Assembly: GCF_004684935.1 (NCBI RefSeq) | Contig: NZ_SRJD01000004.1 | Span: 124,001-188,000 of the forward strand | Origin: Sporolactobacillus shoreae | GTDB lineage: Bacteria > Bacillota > Bacilli > Bacillales > Sporolactobacillaceae | Direction: 5' to 3' | DNA: 64,000 nucleotides | Part shown: positions 35,592 through 45,452 of the stretch, piece by piece | How the letters are laid out: each line of letters opens with the position of its first letter | How positions within the stretch are numbered: position 1 is the stretch's first letter | The notes under the pieces: model-generated | The model's input: the letters and a program-made list of their open reading frames with translations, nothing else | The model's database searches: none | What the model was told of the DNA's origin: nothing | Made by a program: the position numbers and the translations under genes

Positions 35592-35876
35592 ATGGGGAAT
35601 GCTAATGGACAGCTTAAAAAAAGTCCTGCTTTCCTGTCCGGAGTTTTGCTCGGGAGCCTGATTGGGGCGGCTGCGGTCTATCTTATTGCGGTGCCTTCCG
35701 GGAAAAAACTGTTTCAGGACGTTCGGCAGGAAACGATTTCACTTAAAGGGAAAAGTACCGGCTTAATAAAAGCTGCGCGACAGAAGTCTATTGATTTGAA
35801 AAAAGCGGTAGTTCCAAATAGAGGAAATTCAGACAGTACAGAACGGATGATCCCCATACCCAGGGACTATGTCTGA
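35592..35876 (+). CDS. ytxH: YtxH family protein
   Basis: 94 residues. N-terminal hydrophobic segment SGVLLGSLIGAAAVYLIAVPSGKKLFQDV, the YtxH/GvpP-like signature (GxLxGSxxGAxxxxLxAPxSGKxLR), then a basic helical tail. AAGGAG about 10 bases before the ATG. ytxJ, the third member in B. subtilis, is missing here. Confidence 0.87.
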   Translation: MGNANGQLKKSPAFLSGVLLGSLIGAAAVYLIAVPSGKKLFQDVRQETISLKGKSTGLIKAARQKSIDLKKAVVPNRGNSDSTERMIPIPRDYV

Positions 35877-36066
35877 CAAATCAAAGAGATTATTGGGACT
35901 TTCTGTCGTTTCTTAACATATTTTAGATAGCTTAATACTTAATGGTTTGTTATGATAGATGTAATTAATGAGATAGGACATCAATTCATTTTGATGTATT
36001 TTTGTAATGCAGAAAAATGAAAACGTTACAGAGCGTGGATGTTAGCAAAAGGGGAGGAATGGACAA

Positions 36067-37065
36067 TTGAGTGCTACAATCTATGATGTTGCCCGTGAAG
36101 CAGGTGTTTCCATGGCAACAGTTTCCCGTGTGGTCAACGGGAATCCGAATGTTAAACCGACAACCAGAAAAAAGGTTTCTGAGGCGATAAAAAGGCTTGG
36201 ATACCGCCCAAATGCTGTGGCACGGGGTCTCGCAAGCAAGAAGACGACAACCGTCGGAGTCATCATTCCCGACATTTCAAGTGTGTTCTTCTCAGAATTG
36301 GCACGTGGGATAGAAGACATTGCAACGATGTACAAATATAACATTATTCTGTGCAACTCCGATCAAAACAAGGACAAAGAAATTCGTCTGATCCAGACTT
36401 TGCTGGGCAAACAGGTGGACGGTATTGTTTTTATGGGCGGAAAAATCGCGGAAGAGCACATTGAAGAATTTCAACAGTCTTCCGTTCCAGTTGTGCTTGC
36501 AGCCACTGTTGATGAAAATGGAAAGATTCCTTCTGTTAATATTGACTACGAACAGGCTGTTTTTGAAGTTATTTCGCACTTCGTCAAGTCTGGGCACCGC
36601 AAGATCGGATTTATTGACGGTCCGCTTGAAGTACCGATCAGCGGGAAGTATAAGCTGAACGGCTATAAGCGCGCCCTCTCTGCCGCAGATATCCCATTTG
36701 ATGAGACGCTGCTTTCCATTGGGGATTATACTTATGAGGCAGGGAAAGAAGCCACGGCGCAGTTCCTGGCACAGGAAAACAGACCGACAGCCATTTTTGT
36801 TGATTCCGATGAAATGGCGATAGGCGCAATCCACGAAATACAGGATGAAGGCCTGAAAGTTCCTGAGGACATTGAGGTTCTTAGCAGCGAGAATACACGG
36901 CTCGTTCAGATGGTGCGGCCAACTCTGTCGAGTATTGCAGAGCCTACATATGATATTGGTGCGGTTGCGATGCGTCTGCTTACGAAACTGATGAATAATG
37001 AAAAAGTGGACAATGCGAAAGTCATCCTACCCCACAGGGTAGATTTCCGTATGTCTACGAAATAA
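36067..37065 (+). CDS. ccpA: Catabolite control protein A
   Basis: 332 residues, LacI-family global regulator that binds cre sites with HPr(Ser46-P) as corepressor. N-terminal helix-turn-helix with hinge, [21 protein letters not shown] (core) and [21 protein letters not shown]; periplasmic-binding-protein-like core with [19 protein letters not shown] and [23 protein letters not shown] start at 36067, nine bases after GGGGAGG. Ends at a strong terminator. Confidence 0.95.
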   Translation: MSATIYDVAREAGVSMATVSRVVNGNPNVKPTTRKKVSEAIKRLGYRPNAVARGLASKKTTTVGVIIPDISSVFFSELARGIEDIATMYKYNIILCNSDQNKDKEIRLIQTLLGKQVDGIVFMGGKIAEEHIEEFQQSSVPVVLAATVDENGKIPSVNIDYEQAVFEVISHFVKSGHRKIGFIDGPLEVPISGKYKLNGYKRALSAADIPFDETLLSIGDYTYEAGKEATAQFLAQENRPTAIFVDSDEMAIGAIHEIQDEGLKVPEDIEVLSSENTRLVQMVRPTLSSIAEPTYDIGAVAMRLLTKLMNNEKVDNAKVILPHRVDFRMSTK

Positions 37066-37080
37066 AATAATCGTGTCAAA

Positions 37081-37107
37081 AGCAGGCTGAAGAGCCTGCT
37101 TTTTTTG
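37081..37107 (+). terminator. Terminator of ccpA
   Basis: AGCAGGCT and AGCCTGCT pair around GAAG, followed by seven T. Confidence 0.9.
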
Positions 37108-37375
37108 TGAGAATTTTCAGGGCTGTCCTATTGGGCAGCCTATTTTACAAATTAAGTATAAGTCTTCTGTAACAGCATGAGGCAATGGGTTGTTATGATC
37201 AAAGGAGACGGGAACGGCGCAACAGTTGAACCGTAAAAAATGAGTCAACCGAATCGCATGAAGTTTGCACCGAAATCTTAATCAATCGCACTGAATCAAG
37301 ATGAAATGGAACCAGGAGTTTGAAATTTTTGCAGATCAAGATAAATCCCGCTTTGAATCGTGCTCATGAAATGGC

Positions 37376-37448
37376 TTTACCAGCCGGATTTGATACTTTA
37401 CCAGCCGCAATCGCCAATTTACCAGCCGCATCCGAGATTTTACCAGCC
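37376..37448 (+). repeat. 21-nt tandem array (core TTTACCAGCC)
   Basis: Four perfect copies of TTTACCAGCC begin at 37376, 37397, 37418 and 37439, an exact 21-base period, with different 11-base spacers (GGATTTGATAC, GCAATCGCCAA, GCATCCGAGAT). It lies in the 612-base interval between the ccpA terminator and the terminator of the convergent PBP gene. A plus-strand open frame from 37320 covers it and would read as heptads beginning LPA, but its ribosome binding site is almost on top of its TTG start, so coding is doubtful. Confidence 0.8.
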
Positions 37449-37604
37449 AGCAGCTATAATGTTGTATCTTTTCGCTACATTACAATGTCACAATCCATGT
37501 TTGCTCCGGCACGGCTTAGGATAGAATTTCCTTAACCCAAAAAGAAAAGGCCCGTTTTTTTTATACAGCAAAAAAAGTGGTGCAAAGAAATAAGAAGAAG
37601 TGTT

Positions 37605-37645
37605 TAAAAAAAGCTTTGCTTCCCTTTTTCAAGGGAGGCAAAGCT
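37605..37645 (-). terminator. Terminator of the class A PBP gene
   Basis: AGCTTTGCTTCCCTT (37612-37626) and AAGGGAGGCAAAGCT (37631-37645) form a 15-pair stem with one wobble. On the minus strand it is followed by seven T. Confidence 0.9.
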
Positions 37646-37677
37646 CCAATCTGAAAAAATTGTGTGGTCAGTATGGG

Positions 37678-40281
37678 TTATGGCCTGATCTTACCCAGAA
37701 GCTTCGGATTTGCTGATTTCAGATCGATATAAGGAAAACGTGAGCTCATGATTTCAGGCTTTATTCTGAATCCTCCGGAGGAGATCTGGTTTCCTGGCAC
37801 GGGTTGATTCGCCGGCTGATTCGGATCCTGACTGTTGTTTTGCTGTGGCGCAGTGGAAGTCGCGTTCGCTGGTTCCAGAGCCTCTGTGTTATCCTTAGGC
37901 AGATATTTATTGTTGACGAGATCCGTTGTGACAAAGCCTGCCGATTGACACATCTGAGTCGGTTTCTGATCGGTTAAGCCACACATCTGCGTTTTGGAAA
38001 TGCCCTGAGGCTGGGTAAAGCCTGTTTTCGGAGCCATCAGCTCCGGATCATCGCGATAGGCTGCGTTAGCAAAACCAGCCCATAATTGCCTGGTCTGTGT
38101 CGAATAAGCATACCGGTCCAGCTGACTGTTGTGAGAATAACCATTCCAAACTCCCATCGTTATATTCGGGTTGGATGCAACCAGCCAGGAGTCCCGCCAG
38201 TTTTGTGAAGTTCCTGTTTTTCCGGCCCAATCAGCAGAAAAATCAAGCAGACCTGAAAGGCTCCGTCCAGTGCCGTATTTAAAGACGTCGCGCATCATAT
38301 CCAGCATCAGATAACTGGTCTGCGGAGTAAAAACCTGAACCGGTTTTGTCTGATGTTGATAGACAACGGTCCCTTTGCCGTCAATAATTTTATCAATCAT
38401 ATAGGCATCAACGAAATTCCCGTTATTGGCGAAAGTCGTGTACGCGTCTGTATTCTCTTCAACAGTTACTCCTTTAGTGATTCCTCCCAGTGCCGCGGAA
38501 ACATTATATCCGTCTGAGCCAACAAGGGATGTAATGCCCATTTCTTTCAGATAATCGGGAGCCTTATTAGTCGCCAGGCTCAGCCTGGTGAACGTATCAA
38601 CAGCTGGAACGTTGTGTGACAGGGCAAGAGCCGTCCGTACGGTTTCGAAACCATGAAAAAGCTTGGTTGTTGCGGTTGAGCCATAATCGGTCGGCTGATA
38701 GCTCTGACCATTCACTGTGCGTTTATATGGCAAATCGGCAACAATAGAACCCGGTTGAATCAGGCCAAGCTCCATTGAAGGGGCGTATACAAGCAACGGT
38801 TTCATCGTAGAGCCGTTTTGCCTTGTCACTTCGGTGGCGTAATTATACTGGGAAATCTGAAATCCGCGGCCACCGACAAAACTGATAATTTTTCCCGTTT
38901 TATTATCAATCAGTACAGAGCCCACCTGCATTGAATCCTTGATGGTTTTTTGTTTCCCAGAGGAGGATACCGTAATCGTTTTATCGGGACTGTACCCGTT
39001 ATAATTTTGAGCGACGGTCTGCATGTCGTCATAGATTGACTTGTTAATGGTTGTATAAATCTTGTATCCGCCGTACTGCAGATCCTTCAGGGCGTCATTC
39101 ATCAATCCGGAAAAAAGTTGATAATGATTCTTTACATCGCTTAAATTATATCCATGCACTTTTGCGATCTGTGCCAGAGATTTGCCCTTATACACATTGT
39201 TGCTCTCTTCATAGAGCATCTTCGTGTAATTCTGATAATCGTTATAAAGGCTGCTTCCGTTATATCCCTCCTGGCTTGCCAGTTTCTCCGCAAGAATGAT
39301 TGTTGCTCTCTTTTCCACTTCCTGAGATAGATAAGGATAATCGTTGCCGGCCACTTTCCCAGGCTTCGAGAAATGTTTGCGGTAGTCATATTTCAGTGCC
39401 GAATCCAGCTGAGCTTTATTAATATAACCGGTCGCATACATTCGCTGCAGTACGGTATGTGCTCGGCTGATACCAGCCGAAACGTCACTCTTCAGGCCAC
39501 CCCGGTTTTTAAATGGGGTGTAGGTAAACGGATTTTTCGGCAGCCCGGCAAGAAAAGCGGCCTGCGGAATATTCAACTTGTCCGCGCTGACATTGAAAAT
39601 ACCTTCAGCGGCAGCTGAAGCACCTGCTACATTCCTGCCTGTGGAATCCCGGCCGAAGGGCGCCATGTTGAGGTAGGATTCGAGGATTTGATCTTTATTG
39701 AAAAATTTTTCAACACGCATGGCAAGTAATATTTCTTTGAATTTTCTGTCAATAGTGACTTGACTGTTCAGAACCTGGTTTTTTACCAGCTGCTGTGTGA
39801 TCGAACTTCCACCGGAAACTTGAGGCTCATGTAGAAATTGTTCCAGACTTGCGCGAATGACCGCTTTAGGGACCACTCCGTGATGCTGGTAGTAAAGTTC
39901 ATCCTCAATCGCTACTACCGCATGTGTCAGATTTGGTGAGATATCGCTCAATTGAGTTTTTGTACGGATCAGGTCGCTGTTCATCTTGCCGATCGGAATA
40001 TTGCCTGCAAAATAACTTTCGCTGCTCTCACTGTAGCTGTTAATGTCCTTGTTCAGAGTGCTGTAACTAAGCACAGGCTGATTTCTGACCAGCTTCGCGA
40101 AATAGCCTGAAGCCGTACCGACAGCAAAAAAAGCGCCGATGACAAAAACACAAAGGGTGATCAAAAAGGACTGCCAGATTATATTTTGTGCTCTACGGAG
40201 AGTCCGGACGGCTGGGCTCGTGGACCAAAATTCCGCAAGCCTGTTAAAAAGGTCGGAAAAACGTTTGAATTGGAGCCGCAT
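37678..40281 (-). CDS. Class A penicillin-binding protein (PBP1A family)
   Basis: 867 residues from the ATG at 40281, which has AAGGAG seven bases upstream; the longer open frame is rejected. One N-terminal membrane anchor, then a GT51 glycosyltransferase domain (EDELYYQHHGV, GGSSITQQLVKN, RKFKEILLAMRVE, KDQILESYLN) and a transpeptidase domain with SxxK as GSTMKPLL, SxN as SHN, and KTG as AGKTGTS. Bifunctional peptidoglycan synthase. A segment of about 90 residues between the two domains (YNGSSLYNDYQNYTKM to IYTTINK) is longer than usual. The C-terminus is Gln/Asn/Pro-rich, with a Cys pair shortly before it. Confidence 0.93.
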   Translation of the reverse strand: MRLQFKRFSDLFNRLAEFWSTSPAVRTLRRAQNIIWQSFLITLCVFVIGAFFAVGTASGYFAKLVRNQPVLSYSTLNKDINSYSESSESYFAGNIPIGKMNSDLIRTKTQLSDISPNLTHAVVAIEDELYYQHHGVVPKAVIRASLEQFLHEPQVSGGSSITQQLVKNQVLNSQVTIDRKFKEILLAMRVEKFFNKDQILESYLNMAPFGRDSTGRNVAGASAAAEGIFNVSADKLNIPQAAFLAGLPKNPFTYTPFKNRGGLKSDVSAGISRAHTVLQRMYATGYINKAQLDSALKYDYRKHFSKPGKVAGNDYPYLSQEVEKRATIILAEKLASQEGYNGSSLYNDYQNYTKMLYEESNNVYKGKSLAQIAKVHGYNLSDVKNHYQLFSGLMNDALKDLQYGGYKIYTTINKSIYDDMQTVAQNYNGYSPDKTITVSSSGKQKTIKDSMQVGSVLIDNKTGKIISFVGGRGFQISQYNYATEVTRQNGSTMKPLLVYAPSMELGLIQPGSIVADLPYKRTVNGQSYQPTDYGSTATTKLFHGFETVRTALALSHNVPAVDTFTRLSLATNKAPDYLKEMGITSLVGSDGYNVSAALGGITKGVTVEENTDAYTTFANNGNFVDAYMIDKIIDGKGTVVYQHQTKPVQVFTPQTSYLMLDMMRDVFKYGTGRSLSGLLDFSADWAGKTGTSQNWRDSWLVASNPNITMGVWNGYSHNSQLDRYAYSTQTRQLWAGFANAAYRDDPELMAPKTGFTQPQGISKTQMCGLTDQKPTQMCQSAGFVTTDLVNNKYLPKDNTEALEPANATSTAPQQNNSQDPNQPANQPVPGNQISSGGFRIKPEIMSSRFPYIDLKSANPKLLGKIRP

Positions 40282-40462
40282 GGCATATCTCCTTATATTG
40301 AAGTATGAGACAGATGGGGTGTAAATCAAAAAATAAACGCATTAATTTTCTTAACACTTTAGGAAAGAATCCTACGCTGCAGGTTGATTTTACCAAGTTT
40401 TCTTTATCTTAGCCTAAATGAAATGGCTTGAAAAGGAAAAACAAGGAAGCTTGCAGCATCTA

Positions 40463-40495
40463 TAAAAAAATCCCGCCTGCTTTGAGCGGACGGGA
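40463..40495 (-). terminator. Terminator of rpsD
   Basis: On the minus strand TCCCGTCCGCT pairs with AGCAGGCGGGA (one wobble, one mismatch) and is followed by seven T. Confidence 0.82.
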
Positions 40496-40509
40496 AAAAT
40501 TCAGCCTTA

Positions 40510-41112
40510 TTATTTCGAATAAAATTCGACAATCATAGCTTCTGTGATTTCCGCAGGAAGTTCTGATCGTTCCGGAAGCCGGCTGAAAGTCGCTTCCAGA
40601 TTCTTTTCGTCAAACGATAAGTATTCAGGAACGAATGTGTTCGTTTCCAGAGAGTCCTTGATAATATCAAGATTCCGTGATTTTTCCCGAACGCCAATCG
40701 TTTCGCCCGGCTTAACGCGATATGAAGGAATATCAACGCGTTTGCCGTTTACTGTAATATGACCGTGATTGACAAGCTGACGAGCCTGGCGGCGTGTCCG
40801 TGCAAGACCGATCCGGTAAACCAGATTGTCGAGACGGGATTCAAGCAGAATCATAAAGTTTGCGCCGTGAACGCCTTTTAATTTAGCCGCATCGTCAAAT
40901 GTGCGGCGGAACTGACGTTCATTCAGCCCATACATGAAACGCAGTTTCTGTTTTTCCTGCTGCTGAAGACCGTATTCAGACAGCTTGATACGCTGGGTCG
41001 GGCCGTGCTGACCCGGTGCGTAAGGACGCCTTTCAAGTTCTTTTCCCGTACCGCTGAGCGAAATGCCCAGACGGCGTGATTTCTTCCAAATCGGACCAGT
41101 GTAGCGAGCCAT
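40510..41112 (-). CDS. rpsD: 30S ribosomal protein S4
   Basis: 200 residues, full length. Primary binder of the 16S rRNA 5' domain. [26 protein letters not shown] at the N-terminus, S4 RNA-binding domain [34 protein letters not shown]-terminal [24 protein letters not shown] before the ATG. Single-gene transcript with a long leader. Confidence 0.97.
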   Translation of the reverse strand: MARYTGPIWKKSRRLGISLSGTGKELERRPYAPGQHGPTQRIKLSEYGLQQQEKQKLRFMYGLNERQFRRTFDDAAKLKGVHGANFMILLESRLDNLVYRIGLARTRRQARQLVNHGHITVNGKRVDIPSYRVKPGETIGVREKSRNLDIIKDSLETNTFVPEYLSFDEKNLEATFSRLPERSELPAEITEAMIVEFYSK

Positions 41113-41328
41113 AAATATGACTCCTCCTTCGTCATTTTATTAGGGAACGTTCAGTTACACAAAACAATCCCTGTATGGTATAAAATGACACTTCCGGGAG
41201 TTTTTTCCGAAGCTATTTTGCCATCTTGCATCTTCGCCCAGGCAGCCTAGGTTACGCGGTGCACCTCTTAAGTAGAGGAACAAAATAAAAGGACTTCGAA
41301 ATCTTTCCGGTTCTGCCTCATTTTACAC
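41113..41328 (-). promoter_or_regulatory. rpsD leader, probable S4 autoregulatory RNA
   Basis: About 215 transcribed bases lie between the predicted start point and rpsD. In Bacillales the rpsD leader binds S4 to repress its own synthesis. The leader is GC-richer than other intergenic regions and has pairing potential (for example CTTCCGGGAG/CTCCCGGAAG strands near 41190). I did not align it to the known structure. Confidence 0.5.
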
Positions 41329-41335
41329 AACCGCC

Positions 41336-41365
41336 ATTATACCGTTTTTGGAGGCTTCCTGTCAA
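41336..41365 (-). promoter_or_regulatory. Sigma-A promoter of rpsD
   Basis: On the minus strand TTGACA (41365-41360) and TATAAT (41341-41336), both consensus, separated by 18 bases. Confidence 0.85.
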
Positions 41366-41383
41366 ATTCACATGGACATTCCA

Positions 41384-41836
41384 TTATAGATAAAGGGCCA
41401 GCGTTTCGGCAAATGCCTCAAGAAATTGCTGATCATCTTCGGAGAAACGTTCAGTAACCGGGCTATCAATGTCAAGAACACCAATTAGCTGATCACCGGC
41501 CATCAGTGGGATAACGATTTCCGAACGCGAATCCTCATCGCAGGCAATATGTCCGGGAAATTCGTGGACATCGGCAACACGGATGATTTCCTTCTTTTTC
41601 GCAGCGGTCCCGCAAACCCCTTTACCAACCGGAATGCGGATGCACGCCGGTTTACCCTGAAAGGGTCCGAGAACAAGCTCGTTCTTCTCAAGCAAGTAGA
41701 ATCCGACCCAGTTAATGCGGTCCAGGCATTGATTGAGCCAGGCGGAGCTGTTTGCCAGGTTGGCGATCTTATTCGGCTCGTCTTTTATTAGCGATTCAAG
41801 AACCTGAATTCTTGTTTTATTGACAGAATTCATCAT
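41384..41836 (-). CDS. ytsP: Free methionine-(R)-sulfoxide reductase (GAF domain, YtsP)
   Basis: 150 residues, one GAF domain of the fRMsr type, which reduces free methionine-R-sulfoxide. The redox Cys pattern is present: GKPACIRIPVGKGVCGTA and GHIACDEDSRSEIVIP (three Cys). NWVGFYLLEKNELVLGPFQG is the substrate-cage region. GAGGAG lies before tandem ATG codons at 41836 and 41833. Confidence 0.92.
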   Translation of the reverse strand: MMNSVNKTRIQVLESLIKDEPNKIANLANSSAWLNQCLDRINWVGFYLLEKNELVLGPFQGKPACIRIPVGKGVCGTAAKKKEIIRVADVHEFPGHIACDEDSRSEIVIPLMAGDQLIGVLDIDSPVTERFSEDDQQFLEAFAETLALYL

Positions 41837-41996
41837 TTTTCTCCTCGGTTTTCTAATGAATTACCCTCATTTTATCAGATCAGGAAGAAAGTTTCAGCCG
41901 GGCTGTCGAAAGATTTTTGCAGGGGTAGCGGGCTTTTGTAAGAAAGTTTTTATATTATAGGATATAATGTGTTCATCTGGGAAGGGATGCGTGCTT

Positions 41997-42668
41997 ATGG
42001 CGACAGAACAAGTCAATCCGGGCAGCGGAAGAAAATCGAAGGAAGCAGTCATCCATTCTGCTCTGAAGCTGTTCAATATGTCTGGGTATGACGGGACATC
42101 GGTACGGGCGATTGCCAAGGATGCCGGCGTCAACCTTGCGCTTGTGTCCTATTACTTCGGAGGAAAGCAGGGGTTGCTCGAGTATTTGATGTCCGCTTTT
42201 TTTGAAGGCTATCTGCAAGAGCTGGAGCAGGCGGAGCGTGATTCCGCCTCGAAAAAAGATACGTGCGATCGGCTGGTGTACATAGCCGACATGTTGATTA
42301 CTTACCAGCAGAAGTTTTTTTACCTTTCCCGCTTCTGCCATAGGGAAATGACACTGGACAATCAGTTAGTCCGTGAGCTGATGTCTAGTTATCTGATGAA
42401 GGAAAAATATGTGCTGATCCGTCTTTTTGAGAAAATTCTTCCTGATGCGGCGATGGATCCTTCAGCAGCAGAATTTGCTGTTCTCCAATACAGGGATTTG
42501 ATCATCATGCCTTTTTTGCAACCCCAGTTTCTTCGCGAAGTGTTTTTTCTGCGTCCGAGTGAGCCATCATTTCGCATCAATTATCTCCACTACATCAGCC
42601 GGTGGGCGAAGCAGCTCACGGGCCAGAGAAAAGAGACTGGCGAATTAAGGAGTCAGCCGAACAGATGA
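41997..42668 (+). CDS. refZ: FtsZ-regulating TetR-like protein RefZ
   Basis: 223 residues. TetR fold with helix-turn-helix IAKDAGVNLALVSYYFGGKQGLLEYLM (about residues 38-64), and the RefZ-type C-terminal part CHREMTLDNQLVRELMSSYLMKEKYV and MPFLQPQFLREVFFLRPSEPSF. RefZ binds sites near the origin and affects FtsZ ring placement on entry into sporulation. The ATG at 41967 lies over a TATAAT (-10-like) element, so the ATG at 41997 behind GGAAGGG is used. Position between ytsP and ezrA matches B. subtilis. Its 3' end overlaps the convergent TSUP gene by 16 bases. Confidence 0.91.
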   Translation: MATEQVNPGSGRKSKEAVIHSALKLFNMSGYDGTSVRAIAKDAGVNLALVSYYFGGKQGLLEYLMSAFFEGYLQELEQAERDSASKKDTCDRLVYIADMLITYQQKFFYLSRFCHREMTLDNQLVRELMSSYLMKEKYVLIRLFEKILPDAAMDPSAAEFAVLQYRDLIIMPFLQPQFLREVFFLRPSEPSFRINYLHYISRWAKQLTGQRKETGELRSQPNR

Positions 42669-43423
42669 ATTAGATAATCCGCAACATTTTTTCCGATCAA
42701 AGCCACTGTTATCACGACAAACAGAACCTTTACATAGGAAGAACCTTTTTTGATGGCGAATTTTGCGCCGCACCATGAACCGGCGATCAGCGCGGCGGCC
42801 ATCACAGCACCGATTCTGTAATTGACGTATCCGAGGATAGCAAAAGTGATTAATGCGGCGATATTGCTGCCAAAGTTCAGAACCTTCGCATTACCGGCTG
42901 CACTGATAAAGTCAAAGCCAAGCATCAGGAATGAAAAAATGAGGAATGAGCCCGTTCCGGCACCGAGAAAGCCGTCGTAAAATCCAATTGAAAAGACAAG
43001 GGGAAGAAACCAGGAACTGTTTTTTTTCGTCAGGCCGATGTATGTAGATGAAGCCCCCCACTTTTTCTTTGTCAGGGTGTAGACAGTCACGGCGCAGAGC
43101 AGGGTCAGAATCAGCGGGCGAAGAAGCGATGGCGATAGAAAGTGGACAAGCAGGACGCCGAATGCTGATCCGATAAAAGACAGCGGAAATAATTTTAAGG
43201 TGAGCCCGAGATTAATTTTCCCAGAGCGGATGAAAGTCAGTGTGCTAGTCAGTGATCCCGTGGAACTGGCCAGTTTATTTGTGCCTAGCGCAATCTGCGG
43301 CGGGAGGCCGACCGAAAGCAGTGCCGGGGTGGATATCAGTCCGCCACCGCCCACTACGGAGTCAATGAAGCCGGATGAAAATCCCGCCGCAAGCAGAAAT
43401 AAATAAGTCATAAAATCCGTCAC
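42653..43423 (-). CDS. TSUP (TauE/SafE) family exporter
   Basis: 256 residues, about eight membrane segments in two repeats. GFSSGFIDSVVGGGGLISTPALL at the N-terminus and GFYDGFLGAGTGSFLIFSFL in the second half are the paired TSUP motifs, of YfcA type. Probable exporter of sulfite or an organosulfonate-like anion; substrate cannot be read. Not part of the usual refZ-ezrA neighbourhood of B. subtilis. Confidence 0.88.
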   Translation of the reverse strand: MTDFMTYLFLLAAGFSSGFIDSVVGGGGLISTPALLSVGLPPQIALGTNKLASSTGSLTSTLTFIRSGKINLGLTLKLFPLSFIGSAFGVLLVHFLSPSLLRPLILTLLCAVTVYTLTKKKWGASSTYIGLTKKNSSWFLPLVFSIGFYDGFLGAGTGSFLIFSFLMLGFDFISAAGNAKVLNFGSNIAALITFAILGYVNYRIGAVMAAALIAGSWCGAKFAIKKGSSYVKVLFVVITVALIGKNVADYLIHLFG

Positions 43424-43644
43424 TGTTCAGCCATCTCCGTTCAATTGCAAAGCCTGTCATGCAGCTGATTATAACATTCATGCCTGAATTTGTGCAGTCA
43501 TTCCCGGATAAGAGACATGATTTCCGGGGAAATGATGTAAAAATCGACGGTTTATTACTTTTTTTACCCTTAGCAGATGGTTTTTTTGATACAATAGAAA
43601 ATAATTGGATTCAGGGTTTCATACGAGAATGGGGGAAATTCCGT

Positions 43645-45339
43645 ATGCTTTATTTGGTGATCGGTCTTATTTTGCTAATTATTCTTATTATCGCCTATAG
43701 TACGTGGAGGAGAAGGAAAACGTATGGGGAGATTGATCGTACCGATGCACGGAGGACGGAAATGGCGAACCGCCCTCTCGCCAACGAACTGGCAAAAGTG
43801 AAAGAACTGAAAATGGCTGGAGAGACGGAAAAAAATTTTGAAAAATGGCGTTCCGACTGGGATGGTATTGTTACGGCTGATCTCCCCTCAATTGAAGAAA
43901 GCCTGTTTGAGGCGGAGGAGCTGACTGACAAATATCGTTTCAAGAAGGCGGAACACCTGATCAAAGACTTAAATGAAAAAATGGATAAAATTGATCTGAA
44001 GATCAATGAAATATTAAAGGAACTGAACACCGTTATAGAAAGTGAAAGCAAGAACCGTGAAGATATTACACCGATCAAAGAATCCTACCATCGGATCAAA
44101 AAACTGATGATCACGAGGCGCAGCCAATTCAGAGAGGCACTTCCTTTGCTCGAGGAGAAAGTGAAACAGATTGACGGACAATATCAGAAATACAGTGATG
44201 AAACGGATAGTGGAAATTATATAGAGGCGCGGGATGTTTTGCTGCGTGTCAAAACGGCTATTGATACTGTCGACAAAGAAATCGAACGTGTTCCGGATCT
44301 TTATGAAGACATCAGACAAACCATTCCGGATCAGCTCAGGGAACTGCGCCAGGGAAAAGCTGAAATGGAGGAACAGGGCTATTCTCTCGAACATCTTCAG
44401 ATTGATACACAGCTTGAGGAGACGGATAAACAGCTGCAGGTACTCGAAGAAGCTGTGGGCAGGCTGGAACTGGATCAGACTGGCGAGGGCTTAAAAGGAA
44501 TACATGATCAGCTTGACTGGTTGTACGGACAGCTTGAGAAGGAAGTGTCAAGCCGGAAACAGGTCATCGAACTGGCGCCGGAGGTTGAAGCTAAACTGGG
44601 CAGCGTCGGTGAACAGCTTCAGGAAGTGTCGACCGCGACGGAGTCTTTCAGGGAAAGTTACCACATTAATGAGGAAGATTTGAATGCTCAGCGGGAGATT
44701 GGCAGAACCTATCAGAAACTGAAAAAAGGTTATTATGAAGCGGATGACCTGCTGAAAAAACACACTGAAGCTTTTAGTGAGGCTCTCGAACAGCTTAAAG
44801 CGATCAGGACAGACATTGAAAATGTTGAGTCGCTGACGGCTGAATTTGATGAAAAAATTAAAACGCTCCGAAAAGATGAAACAGCGGCAAGGGAAACGAT
44901 TCGAAAGCTGAGGCACTCACTTTTTGAAACAGGTCGGATGATCAGGCAAAGCAATATTCCCGGAGTCCCTCAATCTTTTGCGGCGGCGATGGACCAAGCA
45001 GGGGAACATTTGAAATTTGTTGATGAAAAGCTGGATGAAAAGCCCTTGAATATGGCGAATGTACAGGAAGCATTGAACGACGCGGCGAAAGATACGGAGG
45101 ATGTCCGGGATCAGGCGCAGACGCTCGTTGATACAGCATCTCTGGCTGAAGAAATGATCCGTTACGGGAATCGGTATAGAAGCACTGATCCGCAGATTGA
45201 CAGCCAGCTGAAAGAAGCGGAAAAATTATTCCGTAATTATGATTATCGGGCTTCAGCCGAGACAGCTGTTAAAGCGGTTGAAAGGAAAGAACCGAAAATC
45301 ATGAAACGGTTTGACCTGTACCAAGAGCATCAGGCCTGA
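43645..45339 (+). CDS. ezrA: Septation ring formation regulator EzrA
   Basis: 564 residues from the ATG at 43645, which has GGGGGAAA upstream; the frame is open further 5' but family length and the N-terminal anchor MLYLVIGLILLIILIIAYSTW fix this start. One membrane helix then spectrin-like coiled-coil repeats over the whole cytoplasmic part. It contacts FtsZ, limits extra Z-rings and recruits PBPs. The conserved C-terminal block IRYGNRYRSTDPQIDSQLKEAEKLFRNYDYRAS contains the QNR-type patch. Confidence 0.95.
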   Translation: MLYLVIGLILLIILIIAYSTWRRRKTYGEIDRTDARRTEMANRPLANELAKVKELKMAGETEKNFEKWRSDWDGIVTADLPSIEESLFEAEELTDKYRFKKAEHLIKDLNEKMDKIDLKINEILKELNTVIESESKNREDITPIKESYHRIKKLMITRRSQFREALPLLEEKVKQIDGQYQKYSDETDSGNYIEARDVLLRVKTAIDTVDKEIERVPDLYEDIRQTIPDQLRELRQGKAEMEEQGYSLEHLQIDTQLEETDKQLQVLEEAVGRLELDQTGEGLKGIHDQLDWLYGQLEKEVSSRKQVIELAPEVEAKLGSVGEQLQEVSTATESFRESYHINEEDLNAQREIGRTYQKLKKGYYEADDLLKKHTEAFSEALEQLKAIRTDIENVESLTAEFDEKIKTLRKDETAARETIRKLRHSLFETGRMIRQSNIPGVPQSFAAAMDQAGEHLKFVDEKLDEKPLNMANVQEALNDAAKDTEDVRDQAQTLVDTASLAEEMIRYGNRYRSTDPQIDSQLKEAEKLFRNYDYRASAETAVKAVERKEPKIMKRFDLYQEHQA

Positions 45340-45452
45340 TCTTTCGACAATTGCATCAGGCCATGATAAGATTCGGATAAACGTCAGAGAAAGATAATAA
45401 AGCCGGAGATACCGGTGTTAAAGCGACAGCTGAAAGGAGTTAACAGTTATAA

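Noticed and set aside
36018-36030. TGAAAACGTTACA upstream of ccpA as a cre site
   Set aside because: One base shorter than the 14-base cre consensus, with the 3' half out of register.
37320-37535. Open frame covering the TTTACCAGCC array, with LPA heptads
   Set aside because: Its TTG start has a ribosome binding site only about one base away and the non-repeat parts look random; the repeat is better described at DNA level. Not fully excluded.
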